From: Ruminococcus sp. UBA1409
Lineage (GTDB): Bacteria; Bacillota; Clostridia; Oscillospirales; Ruminococcaceae
Assembly (NCBI GenBank): GCA_002305045.1
Contig: DBPX01000001.1
Location: forward strand, 1 to 26,421
Reading direction: 5' to 3'
Length of the DNA stretch: 26,421 nt
Shown here piece by piece: positions 1-5,980 of this stretch. Position 1 is the stretch's first letter. Each line of letters begins with the position of its first letter. The translations under genes and the position numbers were made by a program. Below the pieces are notes generated by a model. That model made no database searches. It worked only from the letters and a program-made list of their open reading frames with translations, and was not told where the DNA came from.

Positions 1-24
1 ACCCACGGCCTCTACCACCCCAAG
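1..24. repeat. Left attachment-site repeat (attL), displaced tRNA-Pro 3' half
   Basis: These 24 bases are identical to 3148-3171 inside the tRNA-Pro gene, and identity stops at base 25 (c against g). The matching tRNA portion runs from the last base of the 5' anticodon stem through the GGG anticodon and variable region into the T arm. The repeat may extend upstream of the window, because base 1 is already inside it. It would be the original chromosomal 3' end of the tRNA, displaced by insertion. Confidence 0.85.
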
Positions 25-86
25 CTAATATAAGCTAGCGAAAGTATTTAAGCGTTTGCAAAGAGTTAATCATACTTGGATAATAT

Positions 87-119
87 GCCGCAGTCGGGTA
101 AATCCCGGTTGCGGCTTTT
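87..119 (+). terminator. Strong hairpin with T tract (terminator-like) in the element
   Basis: Arms 87-98 and 104-115 form a 12-bp stem with two G-T pairs and the loop taaat, followed by tttt at 116-119. This is a good rho-independent terminator shape on plus. No plus-strand gene precedes it in the integrated state. In the excised circle it would lie downstream of the integrase across the joined att site. It could equally be part of the replication origin. Confidence 0.55.
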
Positions 120-144
120 CTTGCTTTGCTCGGGGGTAAGCTGT

Positions 145-160
145 AGGGGGCTTGCCCCCT
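145..160. repeat. G/C hairpin in the putative origin region
   Basis: The arms agggggc (145-151) and gccccct (154-160) are perfectly complementary around a two-base centre. The 5' arm is G-rich on plus. Its role is unknown; it may be part of a rolling-circle origin. Confidence 0.6.
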
Positions 161-340
161 TAAGATTAACCAACTGATGAAACCTCGTGCGAGAGTCAAA
201 CCCGGGTTGCACCCTTTGTAAGCTTGTAGAGCAAACCAACATCCCTTATCAACCGATTGTCTCGTGAGCACAAAGTTGCAATAACCCGGCTATGATGTCA
301 CAAACCGATGAGAACGCAAAAAGTCGATTACGAAAGGGTC

Positions 341-359
341 GAGGGGAGTCTCTCCCCTC
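341..359. repeat. 8-bp-stem hairpin with triloop in the putative origin region
   Basis: The arms gaggggag (341-348) and ctcccctc (352-359) flank the triloop tct. No T run follows on either strand, so a terminator is unlikely. An extruded cruciform with a short loop is a plausible Rep recognition site in this element, but that is inference. Confidence 0.6.
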
Positions 360-472
360 ATAACGCCGGAGGCACACCTTATAGAATATCCAACTTGTCT
401 TACGCTCAAACCTCGATAAAACGAGCCTATGTCGGGGCTCTGACAATCCCTTTAAGCTTTGCTCATCCTCAC

Positions 473-883
473 CTATCTTAGCTCATCCAGAAGCCTTTGC
501 ACCTCGTCTATTCTCTTTTGCAGGTCGTCTATATTGCTATCCTCTTTGCTGAAATACAGTCCTTTAGGGTTTTTTGTTCTACCCAAAATATAATCTGCTG
601 AAATGTCAAACAAGTCGCATATTCTCACTATTATTTCTGCCGGTACATCATGCTTTCCGTTTTCATACCCTGAGAATGTTGTTATCATGACTCCAATTCT
701 CTCGCATAGCTCTTTTTGCTTTATCCCCTTTGACTTTCTGATGTCTTTAATCCTTTCACCTATAACTTTCTTTCTCTGTTGCTGTGCAACAGAGTTTGAA
801 AAGCCTGTATTATATACTTCCTTTAACTTTGACAAAGATAGGTCGCCATTCTCTACTACTAATTTTCCTTCCTTTTCATTCAT
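473..883 (-). CDS. Cro/C1-type (XRE family) transcriptional regulator of the element
   Basis: A DNA-binding regulator of 136 aa. After a 40-residue N-terminal extension comes a canonical HTH_3 domain (about residues 42-102): IGERIKDIRKSKGIKQKEL, the turn and recognition helix around CERIGVMITTFSGYENG, and the typical end PAEIIVRICDLFDISADYILG. The last 20 residues are a short heptad-like helix that could dimerise. The start is an ATG preceded by ggggag at eight bases. The gene is divergent from rep across about 250 bp holding a promoter for each direction, the usual layout for a repressor that controls itself and the replication gene. The role as element repressor is inferred from position; an activator function cannot be excluded. 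Confidence 0.88.
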   Translation of the reverse strand: MNEKEGKLVVENGDLSLSKLKEVYNTGFSNSVAQQQRKKVIGERIKDIRKSKGIKQKELCERIGVMITTFSGYENGKHDVPAEIIVRICDLFDISADYILGRTKNPKGLYFSKEDSNIDDLQKRIDEVQRLLDELR

Positions 884-915
884 TGTCTTGTCTCCCCTCT
901 CTAGCTTGTTACTTT

Positions 916-944
916 ATTATAACCTTAAAAATTCAAGGAATCAA
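916..944 (-). promoter_or_regulatory. Sigma-A-type promoter of the XRE regulator
   Basis: On minus, TTGATT (939-944) is separated by 17 bases from a perfect TATAAT (916-921). The predicted start of transcription is about 25 bases upstream of the regulator's ATG, giving a very short leader. Confidence 0.7.
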
Positions 945-1016
945 GAGAAAATACAAGATATTTAAAGATAGTTGCAGATATATTTGAAGTTTGTTTGATT
1001 TTCTCAAAGTTTTCCC

Positions 1017-1044
1017 TTGACATTCCGAAAACTATGAATATAAT
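1017..1044 (+). promoter_or_regulatory. Sigma-A-type promoter of rep-int
   Basis: TTGACA (1017-1022) and TATAAT (1039-1044) are separated by 16 bases, with a second tataat at 1045-1050. The 85-base leader to the rep start has no clear operator repeat. The near-consensus boxes suggest strong transcription unless repressed, presumably by the divergent XRE protein. Confidence 0.7.
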
Positions 1045-1135
1045 TATAATCAGTACGAGATATTTGAATAAAGTTCGATTGCGTATTACTTGACTAAGTA
1101 TCGTTTTTTGGTAAACCAAGTTGTGGAGGAACAAA

Positions 1136-2077
1136 ATGTCGGTAAGAGAACCTTTATATCTTCACGAATACAGCACCCTCAAGCTGTATGGTTACGGCGA
1201 AAATAAAAAGCTTAAGCTTATTACACATAAGAGTCTTAGAAATGCCGGTGTTGAACTGGATGCCCAGTTTGAATCTAATAAGAAGAATAAAAAGTCATGC
1301 TCGGATGATGAAAAGAGAACAAAGCTAGAGAACAATATTTACAGGGCGTGTTCTAAAATCAGAGAGTATGCTCTATGTAATGAATTTTCGCATTTCTGCA
1401 CTTTCACATTCTCGCCTGAAAAAGTAGATAGAAATAACCTAAGAGAATGCAGAAAATCTTTCACACAATTTATTTCTAATCTAAGCAAAAAATACAAAAG
1501 AAAAATAAGCTATCTCCTTGTCCCTGAACAACACAAAGACGGTAGCTGGCATTTTCACGGTCTTGTCAACGGATTGCCGGAGTGTGAATTGCACCAGTTT
1601 GTCATAGGCGATAAAATGGGCAAGAAGATTGCCGACAAGGTTAAAAAGGGTGAAACAGTATATAACTGGTTGTCCTATTCTGAAAAGTTCGGATTTTGCT
1701 CACTAGAGCCTATTAAGGACATCGAAAGATGTGGAGCGTATATTACCAAATATTTAACAAAGGATATTAATGCCATGAAGTCTGTCAGAGAGCTTGGCGA
1801 ACACCTATATTTTCATTCTAAGGGCTTAAATAAAGCTCTCGTCTTGAAAAAGGGCTATTGCTTTGATATACCTACTCCTGATTATATCAATGAATATGTA
1901 GCTGTGTCTTGGCATGATTATTCTGAGCTAAACGACCTATTAGCCAGGTTCATAAAGCATGAGCATGTCCTTGCAGGCAGGTACAGAACTGCACATAAGA
2001 TTTTAAATCCTGTATCAAAGCTCGATTTCCTTATTAGCAAGGCTAATGAGTGCGGTATCCCTGTATTTAGCGTCTAA
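1136..2077 (+). CDS. HUH-endonuclease rolling-circle replication initiator (Rep)
   Basis: Predicted to nick one strand of the element's origin and stay covalently bound to the 5' end to start rolling-circle replication. Visible motifs: FTF near residues 90-92 (motif I), the HUH metal site WHFHG with H139 and H141 (motif II), and YITKY with Y202 and Y206 followed by a Lys (motif III). Two tyrosines spaced Y-x3-Y are the mark of the phiX174/P2 gene A type, rather than single-Tyr plasmid Reps. The length (313 aa) fits replication proteins of small ssDNA phages and related plasmids of Firmicutes. The start is the ATG at 1136, five bases after ggagga; an upstream in-frame ATG at 1121 lacks that site. 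Its 3' end overlaps the integrase gene by up to 32 bases, suggesting translational coupling. Confidence 0.85.
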   Translation: MSVREPLYLHEYSTLKLYGYGENKKLKLITHKSLRNAGVELDAQFESNKKNKKSCSDDEKRTKLENNIYRACSKIREYALCNEFSHFCTFTFSPEKVDRNNLRECRKSFTQFISNLSKKYKRKISYLLVPEQHKDGSWHFHGLVNGLPECELHQFVIGDKMGKKIADKVKKGETVYNWLSYSEKFGFCSLEPIKDIERCGAYITKYLTKDINAMKSVRELGEHLYFHSKGLNKALVLKKGYCFDIPTPDYINEYVAVSWHDYSELNDLLARFIKHEHVLAGRYRTAHKILNPVSKLDFLISKANECGIPVFSV

Positions 2078-3020
2078 AAGTATGACGATTAAAACAAATG
2101 ATTTCTTTTCTGAATGGCTGTGTGACGAGAAGCTAGAGCTTTCCCTCTCTACCTATGAAACTCATGTCACATATTTTGAAAGGCATATATCCCCTTTTTT
2201 CTCTCAACGCAGAGAATATCTTTCGGATATAACTCCCCGTGATGTCAGGGACTTTACAAACCACCTTAAAACAAACGGTCGTATTGACGGAAAAGGAGGT
2301 CTTTCCCCCTGTTCGGTTAGGAAACTTCTAGCCCTCTTAAAGCAGTCCTTAAACGAAGCTGTCATACTTGGCTACATAGATAAAAACCCAGCCTCATACA
2401 TAAAGCTTAAGAAACAGACAACCACCTCTCAAAGGTGCATTATGTTAAGCTCTACAGACGCTCAGAAGCTCCTAGACTCCTTTAAAGGGCATTACCTTTA
2501 CCCCATCGTCCTTATTGGCTTATACTATGGTTTACGCCGTTCTGAGATAATAGGGCTTAAATGGTCTGCAATTGACTTTAACAACAACACAATGCTAATA
2601 AACCATACTGTGGTTAAGTGCAGAACCATCCAAGCTAAGGACAGCACCAAAACAAACCTAAGCACCGCTGAATATTACCTCCTCCCCGATGTAAAGGAGG
2701 TGCTTCTAAGCTTAAAGGAAAAATCCAGCAATAGCTCGGAGTATGTATTCACATGGGAGGACGGCAGAAGATACCGCCCTGACAGCGTTACCAAGACATT
2801 TAGGAATCATCTAGTCAAGCATGGACTTCCGCCCATGAGGCTGCATGATTTAAGGCATAGCTGTGCTAGCATACTGTTTGACAAGGGCTACTCCCTAGAA
2901 GATGTTAAAAACTGGCTTAGACATTCAGACATCGAGACAACCTCAAACATATATCTTCATTACAATATGTCCCGCAGGAGGTTAATTATTGATGGGCTAA
3001 ACGGAACCTTCAAGCTCTAA
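2046..3020 (+). CDS. Tyrosine recombinase / integrase of the element
   Basis: Catalyses site-specific recombination at tRNA-Pro. The N-terminal half is a SAM-like core-binding domain (about residues 20-115). The catalytic half has all the usual residues, numbered from 2046: R164 in YGLRRSEIIGLKW, H267 and R270 in LHDLRHS, H293 in LRHSD, and the nucleophile Y303 in NIYLHY. It ends about 100 bp from the tRNA gene and converges with it. The start is uncertain: ATG at 2046, inside the end of rep with a weak aagg site, or ATG at 2082 just after the rep stop, which would begin MTIKTNDFF and keep the whole fold. No excisionase gene is recognisable beside it, so Int alone, Rep or the XRE protein may set directionality. 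Confidence 0.9.
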   Translation: MSAVSLYLASKSMTIKTNDFFSEWLCDEKLELSLSTYETHVTYFERHISPFFSQRREYLSDITPRDVRDFTNHLKTNGRIDGKGGLSPCSVRKLLALLKQSLNEAVILGYIDKNPASYIKLKKQTTTSQRCIMLSSTDAQKLLDSFKGHYLYPIVLIGLYYGLRRSEIIGLKWSAIDFNNNTMLINHTVVKCRTIQAKDSTKTNLSTAEYYLLPDVKEVLLSLKEKSSNSSEYVFTWEDGRRYRPDSVTKTFRNHLVKHGLPPMRLHDLRHSCASILFDKGYSLEDVKNWLRHSDIETTSNIYLHYNMSRRRLIIDGLNGTFKL

Positions 3021-3032
3021 GCCTTACAGCCT

Positions 3033-3059
3033 CGAAAAAGGTAGAGGCCATCTTTTTCG
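3033..3059 (+). terminator. Inverted repeat after the integrase, probable terminator
   Basis: The arms cgaaaaaggt (3033-3042) and atctttttcg (3050-3059) pair over 10 bp with one G-T pair, and t-rich sequence follows. It starts 12 bases after the int stop. Bases 3040-3049 (ggtagaggcc) are also the exact reverse complement of ten bases of the att core at 3154-3163. Confidence 0.55.
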
Positions 3060-3083
3060 TCTGTTTTCTAGTCATAGGATAAT

Positions 3084-3118
3084 GAAAAAAGCCCGATAAA
3101 CCTAGGCTTTCGGGCTTT
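3084..3118 (-). terminator. Terminator of tRNA-Pro carried by the element
   Basis: A 9-bp stem, aaagcccga (3088-3096) with tcgggcttt (3110-3118). On minus it is followed by a run of T, seven bases beyond the CCA end of the tRNA. It lies between the integrase gene and the att core, so it belongs to the element and not to the original chromosome. It may also stop read-through from int. Confidence 0.75.
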
Positions 3119-3125
3119 AATGTGT

Positions 3126-3202
3126 TGGTCTGAGTGACGGGACTTGAACCCACGGCCTCTACCACCCCAAGGTAGCGCTCTACCAAGCTGAGCTACACCC
3201 AG
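3126..3202 (-). tRNA. tRNA-Pro (anticodon GGG)
   Basis: A full 77-nt cloverleaf on minus. The acceptor stem CTGGGTG pairs with CACTCAG, with discriminator A and an encoded CCA (3126-3128). The D arm is TAGCTCAGCTTGGTAGAGC. The anticodon stem CTACC/GGTAG encloses the loop TTGGGGT with anticodon GGG, and the T loop is TTCAAGT. It reads the CCC proline codon. The gene is intact although the element is inserted in it, because the att core (3148-3171) restores the 3' half. The next gene on its 5' side is queH. Confidence 0.95.
3148..3171. repeat. Right attachment-site repeat (attR) within tRNA-Pro
   Basis: An exact copy of bases 1-24. In the tRNA it runs from the base just before the anticodon loop to the start of the T loop, so the crossover probably falls in the anticodon loop. 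Confidence 0.85.
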
Positions 3203-3218
3203 ATTCACAACGCTTCAT

Positions 3219-3247
3219 ATTATATCACCTTGCAGGACAAAAATCAA
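3219..3247 (-). promoter_or_regulatory. Promoter of tRNA-Pro
   Basis: On minus, TTGATT (3242-3247) is followed after 17 bases by a perfect TATAAT (3219-3224), 16 bases before the mature tRNA 5' end. Confidence 0.75.
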
Positions 3248-3404
3248 GTGTTTTTATAAAAAATTTGCGGAATTTCGTTTGTCTGTAGAAGCTGAATGAG
3301 ATACATTATTAATTTTGATAAGTTTTTGGCAAAGTGACATCATGCTGCCCTCGGATTTCGGCATTTTTTGATAGGCGGATGGATTAATCTTCGCCGGATA
3401 TCGG

Positions 3405-3962
3405 TCATTTGACAAGATATATGCTGTTTTTAATCTTCTTTTGATATCTTTCCTCCTCGCTGAAGATACAGCCGCAGTATTTTTGCATGTAATAGCCGCT
3501 CTCTCTGGCGAGGCGCTGTCCCTCCCTGAAATAGGGCCTAAAGTCCTTGTAATGGAAACTGACGCCGTATTTTTTCGACTTTTCCAAGGCGATTTCGCAA
3601 ATTGCTTCATGATTCTGGTAAGGACTTATCAACAGCGTGGTAGTAAAGGCTTCAAAGGAATTATCGGCTGCATACCTTGCCGTCATATCAAGACGGATGT
3701 CATAGCATTTTTTACAGCGGGAGCCAAGCTCTCCTATCACCATGGGTACAAATTCTCTAAGACCGTAGCAATCGTTCACCACCAGAGGAAGATCTACCCT
3801 TTGTGCATGAGAAATAAGAGTGTCGAGTCGGGAGCGGTATTCGGTAAACGGATGAATGTTCGGGTTATACCAAAGACCTGTAAGCTCATGACCCTCAGCT
3901 CTTAATTCCTGTATGCACATATACGAGCAGGGCGCACAGCAGATATGTAAAAGAGTTTTCAT
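3405..3962 (-). CDS. queH: Epoxyqueuosine reductase QueH
   Basis: Carries out the last step of queuosine synthesis, reducing epoxyqueuosine to queuosine in the wobble position of GUN-anticodon tRNAs. It is the cobalamin-independent alternative to QueG (former DUF208). The signature cysteines are all present: HICCAPC (C8, C9, C12), SRCKKCYDIR (C83, C86) and KYCGCIFS (C163, C165), the expected ligands of its iron-sulfur and metal centres. At 185 aa it is full length. The ATG is preceded by ggagg six bases upstream. The EamA gene lies upstream on the same strand with about 120 bp between, so co-transcription is possible but not shown. No other que genes are in the window. Confidence 0.93.
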   Translation of the reverse strand: MKTLLHICCAPCSYMCIQELRAEGHELTGLWYNPNIHPFTEYRSRLDTLISHAQRVDLPLVVNDCYGLREFVPMVIGELGSRCKKCYDIRLDMTARYAADNSFEAFTTTLLISPYQNHEAICEIALEKSKKYGVSFHYKDFRPYFREGQRLARESGYYMQKYCGCIFSEEERYQKKIKNSIYLVK

Positions 3963-3981
3963 TTTTGACCTCCGTATGAAT

Positions 3982-4002
3982 AAGCCTTTTGATTCAAGGC
4001 TT
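3982..4002. repeat. Inverted repeat just upstream of queH
   Basis: The arms aagcctt (3982-3988) and aaggctt (3996-4002) enclose a 7-base loop and end 20 bases before the queH start. There is no T tract. It could affect translation of queH. It does not resemble the preQ1 riboswitch consensus that I know. Confidence 0.4.
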
Positions 4003-4048
4003 TATGACTATTCTATCTTTTTGAATGCCGCAGAAAGGACGGATAGCG

Positions 4049-4082
4049 CCCCGCATATAAGCCATGTCTGGCTGCGACGGGG
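4049..4082. repeat. Nested inverted repeat after the EamA gene
   Basis: The outer arms ccccg (4049-4053) and cgggg (4078-4082) enclose the inner arms agcca (4060-4064) and tggct (4069-4073). It lies directly after the EamA stop codon on minus. It could act as a weak terminator or an mRNA 3'-end stabiliser, but no T run follows. Confidence 0.4.
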
Positions 4083-4083
4083 A

Positions 4084-4497
4084 CTATAAGACCATTACAA
4101 GAGTCCCCACTGTGATTAGTATGCTCCCAATTAGTGCCTTAGCCGTAAGCTGCTCATGCAAAAATACAAAAGCTAAGACAAGCGTAATGGCGACGCTGAG
4201 CTTATCGACCGGGACAACCTTTGAAGCCTCCCCTGTTTGCAGAGCCTTGTAATAGCACAGCCAGGAGGCTCCTGTCGCAAGCCCAGACAAAATCAAAAAT
4301 GTCCAGCTTTTTTTGCTTATTTCTAAAATGCCCGACTGCGAATCGGTCAAAAAGACAATCCCCCACGCCATAGCCAGCACCACAACCGTCCTAATAGCTG
4401 TTGCAAGATTTGAATTTACTCCGTCTATGCCAACCTTTGCAAGGATAGAGGTAAGCGAGGCAAACAATGCCGAAAGAAATGCAAAGACGAGCCACAT
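4084..4497 (-). CDS. Half-size EamA/DMT-family membrane transporter
   Basis: 137 aa, almost wholly hydrophobic, with about five predicted membrane helices: residues 2-22, 32-50, 66-84, 95-112 and 117-136. The end KLSVAITLVLAFVFLHEQLTAKALIGSILITVGTLVMVL is the hallmark of the EamA domain. Most EamA proteins carry two such domains in about 300 aa; this one carries a single domain and would have to dimerise, like small multidrug resistance-type proteins. Single-domain members of about 140 aa are known in bacteria, so this need not be a truncation. The start ATG at 4497 follows a gaggc-type site. The substrate is unknown. The gene is divergent from the TspO gene. Confidence 0.82.
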   Translation of the reverse strand: MWLVFAFLSALFASLTSILAKVGIDGVNSNLATAIRTVVVLAMAWGIVFLTDSQSGILEISKKSWTFLILSGLATGASWLCYYKALQTGEASKVVPVDKLSVAITLVLAFVFLHEQLTAKALIGSILITVGTLVMVL

Positions 4498-4690
4498 CGC
4501 AATAAGCCTCCCGAATTAAATTTTCGCCTGACGGCAACTAAAGTATAGCAAATTTCTGCGAATAATTCAACCACGGATAAGCATATTTTTATTCTGGACG
4601 GGACGCCGGGTCTAAAAATCTTAGCTTAGAGCCCTTAACACATTCACCAAGCATTTAGACAAAATAAGCTGTAGCTGCGGAGATGATTTT

Positions 4691-5197
4691 ATGAGTAAGC
4701 TGATTAAAGGTTCCAGGAGGCAGAAGGAGTCGCACTGCCAATCAAGCCGCTTTCTGTGGCTCAAAAAGGCTTTTTGCCTGTTTTCCCCTATCATCTGCGG
4801 GGGTGCGATCGGATATTTAATAAGCGAATACGGAAAGGAGTTTGTTCGTCCCCCTCTCACGCCGCCTGACACGGTGTTTTACATCGTCTGGACGGCTCTG
4901 TATCTTATAATGGGGTATTCAAGCCTATTAGTATTTTGCCTGTCGGGATGCCGGCTTTCCTGTCTTGGAGGCTATTTCAGCCAGCTTGCCTTAAACCTTT
5001 GCTGGCCTGTCAGCTTCTTTATATTCGGACACTATAGGCTTTCCGTTTTAATTCTTGCGGCACTGATTTTATCGCTGATAGCGACGATAAGCGACTTCTT
5101 AAAAATTAGCAAAAAAGCGGCAAGACTAAATTATCCCTACTTGATATGGTGCTTTTTCGCACTCTATCTCAATATAGCGTCAGCTCTTGTAAACTAG
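4691..5197 (+). CDS. TspO/MBR family integral membrane protein
   Basis: 168 aa. After a basic N-terminal extension of about 30 residues come five membrane helices. The family signatures are visible: RPPLTPPDTVFYIVWTALY (about residues 57-75), then LIMGYSS, and QLALNLCWPVSFFIFG (about 101-116), with the conserved N and W of the fourth helix region. TspO proteins bind porphyrins and related ligands; in bacteria the role is often stress- or tetrapyrrole-related and is uncertain here. The ATG is preceded by ggagatg. Its stop codon overlaps the sigK stop tail to tail, sharing two bases, so the two transcripts converge without a gap or an obvious terminator. Confidence 0.85.
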   Translation: MSKLIKGSRRQKESHCQSSRFLWLKKAFCLFSPIICGGAIGYLISEYGKEFVRPPLTPPDTVFYIVWTALYLIMGYSSLLVFCLSGCRLSCLGGYFSQLALNLCWPVSFFIFGHYRLSVLILAALILSLIATISDFLKISKKAARLNYPYLIWCFFALYLNIASALVN

Positions 5198-5877
5198 CCC
5201 TCCATGCCCTCACGGAGCTTTTCAAGAGCACGCTTTTCTATCCTTGATACATAGCTTCTTGAAATACCCAGAAGCTTTGCCGTCTCCCGCTGTGTGAGCG
5301 GCTTGCTCGAATAAAGACCGTACCTTAGTACAATTATCCGCCTTTCCCTGTCCTCAAGCAGGGTGTCCACCAGCTCGTAAAGCCTTCGTGAGCTTAGCGA
5401 AAGCTCGACATCCCTTACGACATCCCCATCCTCGGCTATGATGTCCCTAAGAGTGAGCTGATTGCCGTCCTTATCGGTGTCTATTGGCTCGTCGAATCTA
5501 ATCTCCCTTGACGCCTTCTTGACATTCCTAAAATGCATCAGTATCTCGTTTTCTATACACCTTGAGCCATAGGCGGCGAAGCGGTTGCCCTTGTTTGAGT
5601 CAAAGGTATTTATAGCCTTTATCAGACCTACTGTCCCTATCGAGATTAGCTCCTCCTGGTCCTGATGCATGCTGTACTTCTTCACTATATGCGCTACCAG
5701 CCTCAGATTGTGGAGAATCAGCCTGTCTCGTGCTAGGCTGTCCCCCTGTGACATCCTCTTAAACAGCTCAGACTCTTCGCTTGAGGAAAGAGGCTTGGGG
5801 AAGAGGTTTTTGTCCTCGATATGGAGCGCAAGCCAAAGAAGCCTTGAAAAGAGCCTTTGCAGTATCTGCCAAAACAC
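5194..5877 (-). CDS. sigK: Sporulation sigma factor SigK (pro-sigma-K)
   Basis: The late mother-cell sigma factor of sporulation. It starts with a hydrophobic pro-sequence (about residues 1-20, then LHIEDKNLFPKPLS), which in the family is removed by a membrane protease. Then come sigma region 2 (ARDRLILHNLRLVAHIVKKY, QEELISIGTVGLIKAINTF, FAAYGSRCIENEILMHFRN), region 3, and region 4 with LTQRETAKLLGISRSYVSRIEKRAL. The GTG at 5877 is preferred because aggtg sits about five bases upstream; an in-frame GTG at 5886 is possible. The gene is a single uninterrupted frame, with no skin-type element as seen in some Bacillus and Clostridium strains. It is strong evidence for a spore-forming lineage. Confidence 0.93.
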   Translation of the reverse strand: MFWQILQRLFSRLLWLALHIEDKNLFPKPLSSSEESELFKRMSQGDSLARDRLILHNLRLVAHIVKKYSMHQDQEELISIGTVGLIKAINTFDSNKGNRFAAYGSRCIENEILMHFRNVKKASREIRFDEPIDTDKDGNQLTLRDIIAEDGDVVRDVELSLSSRRLYELVDTLLEDRERRIIVLRYGLYSSKPLTQRETAKLLGISRSYVSRIEKRALEKLREGMEG

Positions 5878-5936
5878 ATCTATCACCTCTTATTAATTCT
5901 ATTAAAAAGCCTGCCGCAGGATTCCTTTATATTTTC

Positions 5937-5965
5937 TTGACAACCGCCCGGATATGGTATAAAAT
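5937..5965 (+). promoter_or_regulatory. Sigma-A-type promoter of tmk
   Basis: TTGACA (5937-5942), then 17 bases to TAAAAT (5960-5965). An alternative -10, TATAAA, starts at 5958. Transcription would begin just before the tmk ribosome-binding site. Confidence 0.65.
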
Positions 5966-5980
5966 CTACTGGGAAGGACG

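Larger units (their letters stand above)
25..472. other. Non-coding, hairpin-rich region; candidate replication origin
   Basis: About 450 bp between the left att repeat and the regulator gene has no convincing gene. It holds several strong inverted repeats: 87-115 (12-bp stem), 145-160 (7-bp G/C stem), the palindrome aacccgggtt at 199-208, 341-359 (8-bp stem, 3-base loop) and 423-440 (5-bp stem). Rolling-circle replicons carry double- and single-strand origins as hairpin clusters, so this is the best place for the Rep nick site. No known nick consensus could be assigned, so the origin call is inference. Confidence 0.5.
1..3171. mobile_element. Small integrated element in tRNA-Pro (XRE regulator, HUH Rep, tyrosine integrase)
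   Basis: A 24-bp direct repeat (1-24 and 3148-3171) brackets three genes: an XRE-type regulator on minus, and a rolling-circle Rep plus tyrosine integrase on plus. The right repeat lies inside an intact tRNA-Pro(GGG) gene and matches it from the anticodon loop towards the 3' end, the usual attB of tRNA-targeting integrases. The integrase gene lies next to the tRNA, as is typical. The coding DNA is visibly richer in A/T than the flanking chromosome. No structural, relaxase-ATPase, toxin or resistance gene is present. By inference it excises as a circle of about 3.15 kb and replicates by rolling circle. It could be an integrating plasmid, a phage satellite or a stripped-down integrative mobilisable element. 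The outer edge of the left repeat is cut by the window start, so total length is a minimum. Confidence 0.85.

Noticed and set aside
35..446. Minus-strand open frames of 78 and 65 codons in the element's non-coding region
   Set aside because: They run through the strong hairpins, have no ribosome-binding site or recognisable domain, and are rich in unusual residues; they are likely by-products of the structured DNA.
603..965. A 120-codon plus-strand frame opposite the XRE gene
   Set aside because: It is antisense to a clear HTH regulator and has a low-complexity Ser/Phe/Leu composition with no start signal.
3963..4083. A preQ1 riboswitch ahead of queH
   Set aside because: The leader has hairpins but not the preQ1 consensus loop and A-rich tail that I know, so I list only plain inverted repeats.
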